A DNA stretch of 37,004 nucleotides from Lentisphaeria bacterium (GCA_017505415.1 JAFVPG010000170.1:1-37004); one strand, 5' to 3'. Counted from the first letter of the stretch, positions 1-10,220 are shown. Program-made: numbers and translations. Notes: generated from the letters alone by a model not told the origin.

Positions 1-93
1 ACGCAAATAATCGGGTTTTATTTCCTTCCCATATTTATCATTTTTTACAACATCAGTTATTCTGTCTGCAATTTTTTTTATATCTTCAAGCAT
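1..93 (-). CDS. N-terminal fragment of an unknown protein (runs off the window)
   Basis: An ATG at position 93 on the minus strand is preceded by a good ribosome binding site (AAGGAG, about positions 103-108) and opens a frame that stays open to the window edge. It gives about 31 residues beginning MLEDIKKIADRITDVVKN. The visible part is a charged helix with no recognisable motif, so no function is proposed. It is divergent from the efflux operon at 251, and the AT-rich 157 bp between them should hold both promoters. A TTGCAT at 165-170 is a possible plus-strand -35 box, but no convincing -10 pairs with it. Confidence 0.6.
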   Translation of the reverse strand, partial: MLEDIKKIADRITDVVKNDKYGKEIKPDYLR

Positions 94-250
94 AATAAAT
101 CTCCTTGTTAGTATCTAAACAATAATACTTTTTTGCAAAAGGTCAAATTTTTTTTAAAAAAATCTTGCATTCTTACCGTTATACAGTACAATATAGTAAT
201 AATAATTTCGTTATTTGTATAAAATAAACACTTTTCGGAAAGGATATTAT

Positions 251-1555
251 ATGAAAAAATTTTTCTCAATAATTATAATCTGTCTCATTACCGCTCTCAT
301 AATCTGGGGGCTTGCCGTCCTCATCAAAAACAAATCATTCAAATCCGAAGGGAAAATAATTTTCCGTACTGAAAAACTTGCAAAAACTGATGTGGTACGT
401 ACCATTTCTGCAACCGGAACTGTTGAACCTGAAGAACTTATCAATGTAGGTGCGCAAGTCAACGGCCGCATTATGAAATTCGGTACTGATGCCGACGGCA
501 AAACCGTCGACTACGGCTCCCGTGTAAAAAAAGGCGCTGTCCTCGCTCTCATTGATGATGTGATTTACAAATCAGAATTACAACAGGCACAGGCAAGCCG
601 TGAACAAGCAAAAGCTGCCATTCTCACCGCCGAAGCATCAATCAAAGAGTGTACCGCCAATGAAATCCGGGCAAAAAATGAATGGGACAGAGCAAAATCT
701 CTTTCAGAAAAAAAGATCATGTCCGGCAGTGAAACAGATTCTGCCAAAGCTGCTTACCTCTCCGCCCTCGCCCAAAGCGCCAAAGCACAGGCCTCTCTCG
801 CTCAGGCAAAAGCTCAACTTGCAAGCGCTGAAGCAGTTCTTACCAAAGCAGAACGCAATCTTGAATACTGCTCTATCGTTTCTCCAGTTGACGGTATCAT
901 CATCGACCGCCGCGTAAGTATCGGTCAGACTGTCGTCTCCAATCAGACCGCCTCAAGCATGTTTCTTGTTGCCAAAGATTTCAAAAAAATGCAGGTATGG
1001 GTTTCCGTCAATGAAGCAGATATAGGAGCAATCTCTCCCGGCATGCCGGTACGTTTCTCATGCGATGCATTCCCCAACCGCACATTCAACGGCACTGTCC
1101 ACAGAATCCGTATGAATGCAACTCTCTCTTCCAATGTCGTCACCTACATAGTCGAAGTAAATGCTCCCAATGACGATTTGAAACTTATTCCATATCTGAC
1201 TGCCAATGTGAAATTCATTCGCGGTGAACGCAAAAATGTCCTTGCCGTTCCTTTCGCTCTGCTGCGCTTCACTCCGCCTGCCCATCTGATTGACAAATCA
1301 ATTCAAATTCCGGAAGTAAAACCATACCGGGAAGCAATACTTTATGTTGAACGCAGCAAAGGTAAACTTACTCCCGTCAAAGTGAAAATCGGATTGAATA
1401 ACGGAGCATTGGCTGAAATCATCACAGATGAACTCAAAGAAGGCGATATTATTATCAGCGGCATTGAAACTGTTTCTGCCGACAGCAAAAATTCTGATAA
1501 CCTTAAAAATCCCTTCCTCCCCAGCCGTCCAGCCCGCAACCGTCAGAAAAAATGA
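251..1555 (+). CDS. MacA-like periplasmic adaptor of a tripartite efflux pump (HlyD/RND-MFP family)
   Basis: This is the membrane-fusion subunit that would link an inner-membrane MacB-type transporter to an outer-membrane channel. The start at 251 is chosen over an in-frame ATG at 215 because GGAAAGGA lies 7 bases upstream and the product then begins MKKFF plus a hydrophobic anchor at residues 5-25. A biotinyl/lipoyl-like half (TGTVEPEELINVGAQVNGRI) follows at about residues 55-75. A long Ala/Gln/Lys-rich coiled-coil hairpin spans about 108-205, then the second lipoyl half (SPVDGIIIDRRVSIGQTV), a beta-barrel and a C-terminal membrane-proximal domain. The length of 434 aa is normal for MacA. 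It is the first gene of a three-gene operon, 9 bp before the ATPase gene. The substrate cannot be read from sequence, and no TolC homologue is in the window. Confidence 0.88.
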   Translation: MKKFFSIIIICLITALIIWGLAVLIKNKSFKSEGKIIFRTEKLAKTDVVRTISATGTVEPEELINVGAQVNGRIMKFGTDADGKTVDYGSRVKKGAVLALIDDVIYKSELQQAQASREQAKAAILTAEASIKECTANEIRAKNEWDRAKSLSEKKIMSGSETDSAKAAYLSALAQSAKAQASLAQAKAQLASAEAVLTKAERNLEYCSIVSPVDGIIIDRRVSIGQTVVSNQTASSMFLVAKDFKKMQVWVSVNEADIGAISPGMPVRFSCDAFPNRTFNGTVHRIRMNATLSSNVVTYIVEVNAPNDDLKLIPYLTANVKFIRGERKNVLAVPFALLRFTPPAHLIDKSIQIPEVKPYREAILYVERSKGKLTPVKVKIGLNNGALAEIITDELKEGDIIISGIETVSADSKNSDNLKNPFLPSRPARNRQKK

Positions 1556-1564
1556 GGTGTGAAT

Positions 1565-2278
1565 ATGGAAAATAATCCTCACATCCCCTTAATCAAACTC
1601 GAAAATATTACCAAAACATATTTTCTTGACGGTGATATTTCCGTCCCCGTTCTGAAAGGTATAACCATGACAATAGAACAGGGTGAATATGTCGCACTTA
1701 TGGGTGCTTCAGGCTCCGGTAAAAGTACTCTGATGAATATTCTCGGGTGTCTCGACCGCCCCACCTCCGGAGATTATTTTCTTGACGGCGAAGAACTCGG
1801 CAGAGCTTCCGGCGACAAAAGAGCCATGATACGCAACCGCAAAATAGGTTTCGTTTTTCAAAACTTCAATCTCCTCCCCCGCACCAGCGCACTTGACAAT
1901 GTAATTATGCCGCTTGCCTATACCGCAGGAGAACTTACCAATGCACAATGCAGAGCCAGAGGACTTGAAGCCTTGAAAGAAGTAGGTATCCTCGAACGTG
2001 CCGGACATCATCCGGGACAACTATCAGGAGGTCAGCAGCAGCGGGTTGCCATTGCCCGGGCGCTCATCAACCGCCCCCCCGTGATTTTCGCCGATGAACC
2101 TACCGGCAATCTTGATTCAAAAAACAGCGTTGAAGTTATGGAAATGTTCAGCAAACTCAATGCCGCCGGCATCACCGTCATACTCGTCACTCATTCCGAT
2201 GAAATCGCCGCCCATGCCAAAAGAGTGATATGCATGAACGACGGCGAAATAGTTCCCGGATTGTTCAGCCGTCACTGA
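1565..2278 (+). CDS. MacB/LolD-type ABC transporter ATP-binding protein
   Basis: This cytoplasmic ATPase powers the permease encoded next. All ABC motifs are visible: Walker [10 protein letters not shown] (residues 47-55), Q-loop Q99, signature LSGGQQQR (153-160), Walker B VIFADEP (173-179) and switch His210. The insert after the A-loop and the length (237 aa) match the MacB/LolD/FtsE group. ATG at 1565 is preferred to the GTG at 1559, because GAGGTG overlapping the stop of the adaptor gene then serves as ribosome binding site. In E. coli MacB the ATPase and permease are fused. Here they are separate proteins, the common arrangement outside proteobacteria. Confidence 0.92.
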   Translation: MENNPHIPLIKLENITKTYFLDGDISVPVLKGITMTIEQGEYVALMGASGSGKSTLMNILGCLDRPTSGDYFLDGEELGRASGDKRAMIRNRKIGFVFQNFNLLPRTSALDNVIMPLAYTAGELTNAQCRARGLEALKEVGILERAGHHPGQLSGGQQQRVAIARALINRPPVIFADEPTGNLDSKNSVEVMEMFSKLNAAGITVILVTHSDEIAAHAKRVICMNDGEIVPGLFSRH

Positions 2279-2294
2279 CCGTCAAGGAGATATT

Positions 2295-3656
2295 ATGAAA
2301 TTAACTGCAACTCTCAGAATTTCTTTCGTTTCTCTCAGCAGAAATCCAACCCGTACACTGCTGACAACTCTCGGTATCGTCATCGGTATCGGAGCGGTCA
2401 TCACCATGATGGAAATAGGAAACGGATCAAAAACTTCACTGCGCTCAACCATTGAAAAAATGGGGGCAAATTCAGTTATGGTAATGCCCGGAGCTATGCG
2501 TATGCCCGGTTCACCTCGCAAAGAAATGGGTTCCGCCGTCACCCTCACCCCTGCCGATGCCGATGCGATACGTCAGGAATGTCCAAGTGTCGGCAAATGT
2601 TCCCCCGTTGTACGCGGCAGCGGAACTCAAATCGTTTTCGGCAATGCCACCTGGCTGCCTGCTGCCATGTATGGAGTTTCGCCTGACTATCTTGATATAC
2701 GCAACTGGCAGCTTGCTGAAGGCCGCTGTTTTACAGATAATGAAGTCGATACCAATGCGCGTGTATGTGTAATAGGTTCAACTATCGTCAAGGAACTTTT
2801 TAACGGCATGTCTCCGGTTGGCAGTGAACTGCGTATCGGAGATGTCGCTTTTGAAGTCGTTGGTGTTCTGAAATCCAAAGGAGCAAATATGATCGGGATG
2901 GATGAAGATGATGTCATCATGGCGCCGTGGTCAACACTGCAAATGCGTGTTACAGGCTTAAAAATGGGCAGTGCCACCAATACCACAAGTACCGTTTCAA
3001 ATTATCCCGGCGACCGTTTTGTTGTATCAGGAGTGGCACTTTATCCTGAACAGGATATTTCTGTTACCAGAGATAAACTTTTTTATTCACGCTTCAGTCA
3101 GCTCAATCAAATCGTTTTTGAAGCTGTTTCAACTGACAAAGTCGAAGATGCTCTCAAAGAGGTTTCTGATGTACTGCGCCGCCGTCACCGTATTTATGCC
3201 GGAAAGGAAGATGATTTTCATATACGCAATTCAGCAGATTTTATGAATATGCTCAATTCCACCTCAACCCTCATGACCAACCTGCTGCTCGGAGTCGCCC
3301 TGATTTCCCTCATTGTCGGCGGTGTAGGCATCATGAACATCATGCTGGTTTCTGTAACGGAACGCACCCGTGAAATCGGACTGCGAATGGCAGTAGGCGC
3401 ACGGTCAAAAGATATTCTGCTGCAATTTCTGATTGAATCAACAGTTCTCTGTCTTGCCGGCGGTATTCTCGGCATCCTTCTCGGACACGGAGCATCACTT
3501 CTTATCAAAAATATCGCAAAATGGCCCGTGGAATCCAGCCCCGGCGCAGTTATCGCTGCTGTCGCAGTTTCAGCCGGAGTAGGAATACTCTTCGGGTTCT
3601 ACCCTGCATGGAAAGCTTCAAAACTCGATCCCATCGAAGCATTGAGATATGAATAA
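2295..3656 (+). CDS. MacB-like ABC transporter permease (MacB_PCD + FtsX)
   Basis: This is the inner-membrane permease of the same efflux system. AAGGAGATATT precedes the ATG. The protein (453 aa) has one transmembrane segment near residues 18-40 (TLLTTLGIVIGIGAVITMME), then a large periplasmic MacB_PCD domain. The C-terminal FtsX domain carries three transmembrane segments from about residue 325, including LLLGVALISLIVGGVGIMNIML and the family hallmark VTERTREIGLRMAVGAR. It ends with the typical FtsX tail KASKLDPIEALRYE. MacAB-type pumps export macrolides, peptides or lipoprotein-like cargo in other bacteria, and which applies here is unknown. The gene ends the operon and converges on the next cluster across 88 bp. 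Confidence 0.9.
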   Translation: MKLTATLRISFVSLSRNPTRTLLTTLGIVIGIGAVITMMEIGNGSKTSLRSTIEKMGANSVMVMPGAMRMPGSPRKEMGSAVTLTPADADAIRQECPSVGKCSPVVRGSGTQIVFGNATWLPAAMYGVSPDYLDIRNWQLAEGRCFTDNEVDTNARVCVIGSTIVKELFNGMSPVGSELRIGDVAFEVVGVLKSKGANMIGMDEDDVIMAPWSTLQMRVTGLKMGSATNTTSTVSNYPGDRFVVSGVALYPEQDISVTRDKLFYSRFSQLNQIVFEAVSTDKVEDALKEVSDVLRRRHRIYAGKEDDFHIRNSADFMNMLNSTSTLMTNLLLGVALISLIVGGVGIMNIMLVSVTERTREIGLRMAVGARSKDILLQFLIESTVLCLAGGILGILLGHGASLLIKNIAKWPVESSPGAVIAAVAVSAGVGILFGFYPAWKASKLDPIEALRYE

Positions 3657-3744
3657 AAAGATTTAAGTATCAATTATTTTCAGAAAATTGTGGTACTGAA
3701 TTTTGTAAAAATATCAGATAAATGCTAACAAAGAGTGTTTATAT

Positions 3745-4992
3745 TTACCAGAGATTGAATTTTTTACCGAGATAATAATCCCTGAGCCAGAAACTCATGT
3801 AATTGCATGAGAGTACACTGGAAGCATATTCACTGCCCGGAGGAATGTCTTCCTGCACTGGATAAGTAAAGCCTCTGAATTTATCAATGGTAAGTTTTTC
3901 AAGTACATTTTTTGCTTTTTCAGCAATATCTTTTCTGCCAAGACGAGCAGCAATAATTATTGCCGCAAAAATACTTTGCGTACTTCCTGCACGACGCCGT
4001 TCCCCTCCCCATGAGAGAAACGGCAGATTCACAGGATTCTGTATTTCGTCAATTTTCCCTGCTGAAGTCATACTGAAACTGTCCGTTTCACGTTTGTATT
4101 TCATTATATAATAATTCAAACCGTCATCGGCAAGTTCAACAAATAAATCATCATAAAACGATTTCTGTAAAACTTCACGGCAAAAATCATGGTATTCTTC
4201 GGATATTTCCCACAAATGATGCATTGCCAGCGATTTCATCATCAGAGGATTTTCATTCTGACGGTAATATTGTGCGCCATCATAAAGCTCCCCCTGCCGG
4301 AATCTTTCACGCAGAGTGCCGAGCGCATTTTCCCGTAAATGTTCCTCATCAAGCAGACGGGCAACTTCTTTTCTGCATGTTTCATTATCACTCAAACGGC
4401 ACGGCATACCTGCGATACCGAGGAATACAGGTGCAATATAATCGTATAACTGCGGTGTTTTTTTCATAGAGAAAAAACCGGGAGAATAATTTATATCACG
4501 CCAGAATTGCGCCATTTTTTCGAGCATATTTTTTATTTGCAGACGCTCATTTTCATCGGCGATTTGATAATATTCAACAAGTCCAGACATAACAAAAAGA
4601 TACTGGTCCCGTGAACAATGTTCACTGAATTGCGCGCCGTAAGGCTTCGGGAAAAAACCTTCACATCTGCCGTTTTGACCCAATTCATAAATATAACATA
4701 CTGCAGAAAATGCTTTTTTGGCGCGGCGCAGAGCATCAGCAGAGCAAGTTGTCTGATAATTCAAACTCTGGGCGGCAAGATATGCACCGGTAGTCATTCC
4801 GGCATCTTCATACGGCATGAAAATATGACCGGGAATATCACTGCCGAGTATTTTCGGAATATTGTTTTTTTCAGTGACGATTTCTCTCGTTTCATAATCA
4901 AGCATCATGCGGACGATATAAACATCATCCATCGCCCTATCTTCAATTAATGCTGAAAACTCTTCAGCTCTTTTCTGCAGCAAATTATTCAT
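3745..4992 (-). CDS. uncharacterised 415-aa protein, probably an alpha/alpha-barrel glycosidase-like fold
   Basis: I do not recognise a named family. The protein has no signal peptide and reads as a succession of amphipathic helices rich in aromatic residues (for example YEDAGMTTGAYLAAQSLNYQ and CSRDQYLFVMSGLVEYYQIAD). That pattern resembles six-hairpin glycosidases and lyases. Near the C-terminus it has LPFLSWGGERRRAGSTQSIF and a long helix before SCNYMSFWLRDYYLG. It is the last gene of the eleven-gene minus-strand operon, 5 bp after the upstream pseudopilin stop, so a role in carbohydrate breakdown is inferred from context only. It could equally be a structural or binding protein. Confidence 0.55.
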   Translation of the reverse strand: MNNLLQKRAEEFSALIEDRAMDDVYIVRMMLDYETREIVTEKNNIPKILGSDIPGHIFMPYEDAGMTTGAYLAAQSLNYQTTCSADALRRAKKAFSAVCYIYELGQNGRCEGFFPKPYGAQFSEHCSRDQYLFVMSGLVEYYQIADENERLQIKNMLEKMAQFWRDINYSPGFFSMKKTPQLYDYIAPVFLGIAGMPCRLSDNETCRKEVARLLDEEHLRENALGTLRERFRQGELYDGAQYYRQNENPLMMKSLAMHHLWEISEEYHDFCREVLQKSFYDDLFVELADDGLNYYIMKYKRETDSFSMTSAGKIDEIQNPVNLPFLSWGGERRRAGSTQSIFAAIIIAARLGRKDIAEKAKNVLEKLTIDKFRGFTYPVQEDIPPGSEYASSVLSCNYMSFWLRDYYLGKKFNLW

Positions 4993-4997
4993 ATTTT

Positions 4998-5639
4998 TTA
5001 TTTCGCAGGGTTATACATATCTTCATTTGCGTAAACGTCATCTGCTTTAAATGTTCTTGCAGAACCGTCACTCATTGCCATATTCACTCTACCGCTGTGA
5101 CGGACACCGAGAACGCCATATTTCAAACTGGTATTAAGCGGATCAGAGGCAAGACCTGACAATTTCAAACCATTACATCCGTAACTGTAATTATCATATT
5201 CATCACTGCTGTCAACGACGAGAAATTTATTGGAATGATTTTTGATTGCTGATAATCTTATCCAGCTCATTGACATATTATAACCGTATTTCAAATTATT
5301 ACTGAAAACAAAAGCAGTTGTCTGTGACGGGCAGCGGAAAACATAATATTTCTTATCTGAAGTTCCCCAACTGTTAAAATATCCGAACATTTGTTGTGCG
5401 AGAAAACCGTGCCAGGCATAAAGAGTGGTAACAGGAGCTTCCTGAAATCTTGGCAGGAATGAATCATTTTCATCTGCATACATCATTGCATTGAGTCCTA
5501 TATTTTTAAGATTTGACAGACATTGTACAGCTCTGGCACGCTCACGGGCCTTGTTCAATGCAGGCAAAAGCATGCCTGCCAGAATTGCAATGATTGCGAT
5601 CACAACAAGCAGTTCGATCAATGTAAACGTTTTTTTCAT
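4998..5639 (-). CDS. pseudopilin-like protein (prepilin N-terminal domain, H-X9-DG type)
   Basis: The N-terminus [20 protein letters not shown] is a class III prepilin leader. Cleavage is expected before F5, with the conserved E at mature position 5 followed by a hydrophobic helix and [17 protein letters not shown]. The C-terminus has a clean H-X9-DG motif ([15 protein letters not shown]), seen in the small pseudopilin-like proteins of Planctomycetes and Lentisphaerae (DUF1559-like). The body is Tyr/Ser-rich and probably beta-structured. The length of 213 aa is usual. The gene lies 27 bp after the 1252-aa glycosidase stop and 5 bp before the 415-aa gene, so it is embedded in a glycan-degradation operon. 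A role in exporting or displaying the enzymes is inference. There is no type II secretion machinery in the window. Confidence 0.88.
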   Translation of the reverse strand: MKKTFTLIELLVVIAIIAILAGMLLPALNKARERARAVQCLSNLKNIGLNAMMYADENDSFLPRFQEAPVTTLYAWHGFLAQQMFGYFNSWGTSDKKYYVFRCPSQTTAFVFSNNLKYGYNMSMSWIRLSAIKNHSNKFLVVDSSDEYDNYSYGCNGLKLSGLASDPLNTSLKYGVLGVRHSGRVNMAMSDGSARTFKADDVYANEDMYNPAK

Positions 5640-5666
5640 AATTTTATCCTTTCGTTAAATGTAAAG

Positions 5667-8600
5667 TTATTCCTTAAACAATAATAAACGGAGTGATTTT
5701 GCAGAAACATTTATGTTGTCAAGAGAGATTTTTTCACCGCTGACGGCATCTTTGACGGAAGAATATTTGCCGGGAATGACAACTTTGGTATTTTCGCTGT
5801 TTGCACTTAAATTCACCACAGCCGCAAGAAGTTCACCCTTTTTGCGATATACGCTGATTTTGATATTGGGATTTGAGGCGGAAATACCGTGATTTTTCTC
5901 CCAGTACGGCAAAAATTCAACATCACTGTTTTTAACAAACTTTGTATGCGGCGCACGGAATTTGGCATAAGTACCCGAATGACAGAAAAGCGGCCAGATC
6001 AGCATATCATAAAGATAACAAATCGAAACCATTTCTATCGTCGGCTCAGGAGTTTTGTTGGAATAATTTGCATTACCACTCTTGGCAAGTTCCGGCAGAA
6101 AAAGAATCGGAGAACCAAATTGCCGTCCGGTAAATTCCGTCAAAGCACGTTCCTCCGGAATCTGTTCAATATAGCTATACAATATTCCTGCATACTGTTC
6201 ACCCTCAAGCAGAAGATCGCAGAAAGCTGTGATCGGCATAACGATAGCATTACTGCTGACATGTCCCGTAAAAACCGTTTCTTTATTATGTTTGCGAAAT
6301 TCCGTATAAGCACGTTTGGCAATAGTTCGTGCCGCAAATATCGGCCATTTTGCTTCCGGCTTACCAAATTCATTTATAAAGCCGCCGTGCCGCAGATTTT
6401 TACTCGGTGTCGGCCACGCCAAATCGTAATAAATACCGTTCAAGCCGTATTTCTGCATGCCGAGGACATAGGAATAAACCGCAAAATCCTGCCATGATTT
6501 TATATTCGGAGCGACAACGTCCAAATAAAACTCACCTTTTTTCTGGCTCTCCTCTCGTTTCCAATCATCGAAAAAGAGATTATATTCCGCCAATGAGGTG
6601 GAAACATTGTTCAGAAATGAATACGCACTTGTAAGTTTATTTGTATTTTTCGCTCTTTCAAGCACTTTCAAAGCGGCATCACTTGCATTCGGCACATAAG
6701 CAAAATATTTCATATTGGTCGGAACGAAAGTATAGCGAGTTTCCAATTCACGCCATTTCTGCGGTCTCGGACGCACAGGACTTGCCTGAATCCCGAAAGA
6801 AATCTCTTTTTTGCCGTCCAGAGCAGTTTTTCGTCCGATTATATGATAAGCAAGCCGGACATTATCGGCAGTTTTTTCAACGGAAACAGCTTTTTCCGGA
6901 GCAGAACGGAACCAGTTTTCGGCACTCTCACTGAAAATAAGCATACCTCTGTCTTTGTCACCAATCCAGAAAAACGGCAAAAATGGATATGATGTTTTCT
7001 TTTCCGGAGTTCTGCCGTAGTAATGTTTTGAGCCTTGTCCGGCACCCGTACTTTCGGTGAAGGCAAAAAGTTCGGAACACTCTTTTTTGAACGGAAAAAC
7101 AACATTCATTTCATCGACTGTAATTTTACGTTTACTCTTCAAAACTACGTTGAAAAATAACATACCGTCATATTCCAAATGCCCTTTTACTTCAATTTCA
7201 ATATCGTTTGCTTTCGCAGTCGCACGATAATCGGCTTCGGTTACGGATTTTCTGACGATTTCCCATTTATCGACCTTGAAATCAAGCATTTTCCCGCCAC
7301 TGACGAGTTGAATTGCAATCGGAGCTGCAAGCAACTCTCTGCCGCGGCTTGTCACCTGTTTCGGAAAAAGTGCGCCGTTTGAAAAATCATAACAGCGATT
7401 CCAACAGTAAAACTGTTTCTTTTCAATTTTTATATCCTCAAAAGGTGCGGGGACTTTGTCGGAATAACCGAATTTATTATTCAGCCATACGGAAACATCG
7501 GGGAAAATATTTTCAGAAAAATCAGAATGGATTTTTTTGCCGTTTTTTTCAAAAAGCTCAATCATAATACTGTATTTTTTAGCCGGCACAAGTTTGGCAA
7601 GCGAAAATTTCGCCTCAACTTCGGGCATGATTTTTTCTACATTATATTCTTCAATTTTTTTGCCGTCAACAATAAGAGAGAAAACAAGTTTTCCGCTTCT
7701 TATCAATTCAAACGGCATACCTGAACAATCCGTGACGGCACTGACTGCATTAGAATTTTTCTGCAAAGAAATTTTGGGAGCAGTAAACGGCGGCGGCGTC
7801 TTGTAAGGGAAAAATTCCGAACGGTAATACATCACATTAAATTTGCGATTCACCATTTGCAAGCCGACCTTATCAAAATTTTTCAAATTGCCCGCACCGA
7901 CCTTGTCTGAATGCAAAGTCCATGAATTAAGACGATCCTCATAACATAAATCACTGTGTGCGGAACGGCTCATTACTCCGTTTTTAAAAGTATCTGCAAA
8001 AACAAATAATTTACCGCTCTCATCTCCTGCTCTGAAAGTTATGTCAAAAGAAAATTTACCGTTGCCGTCAATATTTCTGATATTATTCATACGGACGATC
8101 GGAGCAGTTTCTGTAGTAAAGCGCAAAGTTCCGAGTTCAAGTTCATTCCACGGAGCAGTCGGGTCCCAGAGCGGAATCAATGATACATTTTCCTTACCGT
8201 TGCTGCGCAGGATATTCCACTTCCACGAAGTTTTTACTTTCGGACAATTTGTTTTCAATGCGTTAAACGACACGAAACACTGCACAAAATCCCTGCCCTT
8301 GCAAGATATTTTTTTTACCTGAAAACCGTCGGAGAGCGCATACGTGACAAAACGACGTGCAGGCGCATCATTACTGCGGAGAATCAAGGTAAAAACATCT
8401 TCTCTGCCGTCTGACGGAGTATCGAACAAAAAGTACATGCCCTTACTGTCATAAAACATCGCCACATCTGTCTGCCGTGCGGCAAAGGAACGGCGGGAGT
8501 TATCAAAAAATCCGCAATATAAATTGGCAGTTTTCCAATTTTCATCGTCAGGATTTATCTCTTTTGCAAAATCAAAATTCCTGCGCAGAGGAATTTCCAT

Positions 8601-9425
8601 AAGCGAAACACTCTTTAACTGTCCTCTGCTTTCCGAAGCATTTGTATTTTTGGCAAGAGCTGCTATTTCATCAGCATTCAATGCCTTATCATAAACAGCA
8701 AATTCCTCAAGCGCAGTCCTGTTTCCCTTATTTCTGCCGCACCACGGCGGTACGAAACCGCCGACAGTCAGTGTATCCAACGCTTCGGGAGTGCGGTAAA
8801 TATCCGCATTTACGGAAGTCACTTTTTTGCCGTCAATATAAAGAGTCATTTTCTGATTATCGAAAGCATAAGCGACGTGATAAAATTTATCCTTCCATTC
8901 TGTTACGGGATATATTGCACCGATTTTGCTGACTTTGGGTACAATTTCAGCAAATCCGTTTTTACGGGAAACGGCAACAAAAAGATTTTTCGGCTTCCTC
9001 GAATCAACGTGAATATTCAAAGCCCCCTCAGTACCTTTTTTGCCTGTACCGGATAATGTCGCAAAAACTGCCGCCCCCTGTGAATATCCGTTCCAGTTCA
9101 AAGGACGACATCTGAAAACTATTGTTCCCTTTCTGCGGATAAAAGGCACTTGTGATGTAAACTGCATAAAGTGTTCATTATCAATAATTGCAGATTTACG
9201 TTTTTCAGACGGAAATGCAACAAAATCTTTCAGCGTATTTTTTGTGCATTTGAGATTGTATTTGTTGATACTTATATCAGCTTTGCCGTCAAAAAATATC
9301 TGCAATGACGGAATCAGCACATTCTCCGCCGCACTATGTCCGAAACTGTGATCGACCATAGAATCAGAGGCGGATAAAAGCGAAGCAGTCATAGCAGTAA
9401 ACAGTACAAAGATGTTTTTTTTCAT
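5667..9425 (-). CDS. very large secreted LamG-containing glycosidase-like protein
   Basis: The start at 9425 gives MKKNIFVLFTAMTASLLSAS, a clear signal peptide, with GGGAA upstream inside the end of the previous gene. An in-frame ATG at 9440 would spoil the signal. Domains read in order: a LamG/concanavalin-like domain (about residues 85-270, with FYHVAYAFDNQKMTLYIDGK); a CBM9-like beta-domain (about 280-440); more beta-rich modules; a long region containing SKHYGRTPEKKTSYPFLPFFWIGD; and a C-terminal TIM-barrel-like part with GLNGIYYDLAWP and a final beta domain. The PFFWIGD/RGMLIF and YYDLAWP segments resemble DUF6067-type (GH123-related) proteins, from memory. The Asp in YYDLAW is a candidate catalytic residue. 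At 1252 aa it is the largest protein here, and the substrate is unknown. Confidence 0.75.
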   Translation of the reverse strand: MKKNIFVLFTAMTASLLSASDSMVDHSFGHSAAENVLIPSLQIFFDGKADISINKYNLKCTKNTLKDFVAFPSEKRKSAIIDNEHFMQFTSQVPFIRRKGTIVFRCRPLNWNGYSQGAAVFATLSGTGKKGTEGALNIHVDSRKPKNLFVAVSRKNGFAEIVPKVSKIGAIYPVTEWKDKFYHVAYAFDNQKMTLYIDGKKVTSVNADIYRTPEALDTLTVGGFVPPWCGRNKGNRTALEEFAVYDKALNADEIAALAKNTNASESRGQLKSVSLMEIPLRRNFDFAKEINPDDENWKTANLYCGFFDNSRRSFAARQTDVAMFYDSKGMYFLFDTPSDGREDVFTLILRSNDAPARRFVTYALSDGFQVKKISCKGRDFVQCFVSFNALKTNCPKVKTSWKWNILRSNGKENVSLIPLWDPTAPWNELELGTLRFTTETAPIVRMNNIRNIDGNGKFSFDITFRAGDESGKLFVFADTFKNGVMSRSAHSDLCYEDRLNSWTLHSDKVGAGNLKNFDKVGLQMVNRKFNVMYYRSEFFPYKTPPPFTAPKISLQKNSNAVSAVTDCSGMPFELIRSGKLVFSLIVDGKKIEEYNVEKIMPEVEAKFSLAKLVPAKKYSIMIELFEKNGKKIHSDFSENIFPDVSVWLNNKFGYSDKVPAPFEDIKIEKKQFYCWNRCYDFSNGALFPKQVTSRGRELLAAPIAIQLVSGGKMLDFKVDKWEIVRKSVTEADYRATAKANDIEIEVKGHLEYDGMLFFNVVLKSKRKITVDEMNVVFPFKKECSELFAFTESTGAGQGSKHYYGRTPEKKTSYPFLPFFWIGDKDRGMLIFSESAENWFRSAPEKAVSVEKTADNVRLAYHIIGRKTALDGKKEISFGIQASPVRPRPQKWRELETRYTFVPTNMKYFAYVPNASDAALKVLERAKNTNKLTSAYSFLNNVSTSLAEYNLFFDDWKREESQKKGEFYLDVVAPNIKSWQDFAVYSYVLGMQKYGLNGIYYDLAWPTPSKNLRHGGFINEFGKPEAKWPIFAARTIAKRAYTEFRKHNKETVFTGHVSSNAIVMPITAFCDLLLEGEQYAGILYSYIEQIPEERALTEFTGRQFGSPILFLPELAKSGNANYSNKTPEPTIEMVSICYLYDMLIWPLFCHSGTYAKFRAPHTKFVKNSDVEFLPYWEKNHGISASNPNIKISVYRKKGELLAAVVNLSANSENTKVVIPGKYSSVKDAVSGEKISLDNINVSAKSLRLLLFKE

Positions 9426-9430
9426 AATTT

Positions 9431-10207
9431 TTATTCCCACATGTCAGCGTCCCAGACATTGCCGCTTATATCCTGATAGGCAAAGGGGGCGTAATATTTG
9501 TTTTTAACATTTTTCCAGTTGAATCCTGCCGCATGTCCGTCCGCATACATGGTATTGCATTGTCCTCTGAAGTTGATATTATCCCCCTGTCCATGAGGCG
9601 CGCCAATCGAGAGATAATTTGAATTATAATCCGGATTGCCGTTGCCCGCTATAAACTGAATATCCTGCTTGCGGTAAAAATAAGCAGTCCAGCGTTTACC
9701 ATTGCCCTCATCACTTAATACACGGGTATCGGCAATAACGGCAGTTTCGGTAGGCTTACGGATTTTGTGTTCGGCAAATGCCTGGGTCGGGTCAACAGAG
9801 GTACGGATGATGTCACTGTTGAATGCATAAGTGGTACGGTAACTGTTTACTGCGCTTGAAGCATGAGCATTTTTTGCCATACCGTAACCGTCAGCCCACA
9901 ACTGCTGACAGAAAAAAAGTTTGGATACTCTGCCAGTTTCAGAGCCGTCTTCAGTAACTTTGTCAACACCCATATATTCACTCATGCGGTGCGACCATGT
10001 TCTTGCGCCGTCACTGGCAATAACGTAATAGTTGTATTCCCCGACATAACTTGACATGGCAACACCGATTTGCCGCAAATTGCCGAGACAGTTTGAGCTT
10101 CTGGCACGGCTTCTTGCTGAATTCAATGCAGGAAGAAGCATTCCGGCAAGAATGGCGATGATAGCAATAACAACAAGAAGTTCAATCAAAGTAAAATGTT
10201 TTTTCAT
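9431..10207 (-). CDS. pseudopilin-like protein (prepilin N-terminal domain)
   Basis: ATG at 10207 follows AAGGAGATTTGAT and yields [20 protein letters not shown] plus [20 protein letters not shown], a textbook prepilin leader and N-terminal helix. An upstream in-frame start at 10237 lies inside the preceding gene and would bury the leader. The mature domain (about 250 aa) is rich in Tyr, Asn and Gly and ends with [17 protein letters not shown]. The usual H-X9-DG spacing is relaxed here: the nearest His (APHGQGDN) is farther upstream. The gene is sandwiched between a DUF4091 glycosidase (13 bp) and the 1252-aa glycosidase (5 bp), and is surely co-transcribed with them. Confidence 0.88.
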   Translation of the reverse strand: MKKHFTLIELLVVIAIIAILAGMLLPALNSARSRARSSNCLGNLRQIGVAMSSYVGEYNYYVIASDGARTWSHRMSEYMGVDKVTEDGSETGRVSKLFFCQQLWADGYGMAKNAHASSAVNSYRTTYAFNSDIIRTSVDPTQAFAEHKIRKPTETAVIADTRVLSDEGNGKRWTAYFYRKQDIQFIAGNGNPDYNSNYLSIGAPHGQGDNINFRGQCNTMYADGHAAGFNWKNVKNKYYAPFAYQDISGNVWDADMWE

Positions 10208-10220
10208 ATCAAATCTCCTT

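Noticed and set aside
3657-3744. Terminator between the converging permease and 415-aa genes
   Set aside because: Only a weak AAAATT/AATTTT pairing is present, not convincing as an intrinsic terminator.
5889-6497. 202-codon plus-strand open frame within the 1252-aa glycosidase gene
   Set aside because: Antisense shadow rich in Arg, Lys and Phe with no recognisable domain or start signals.
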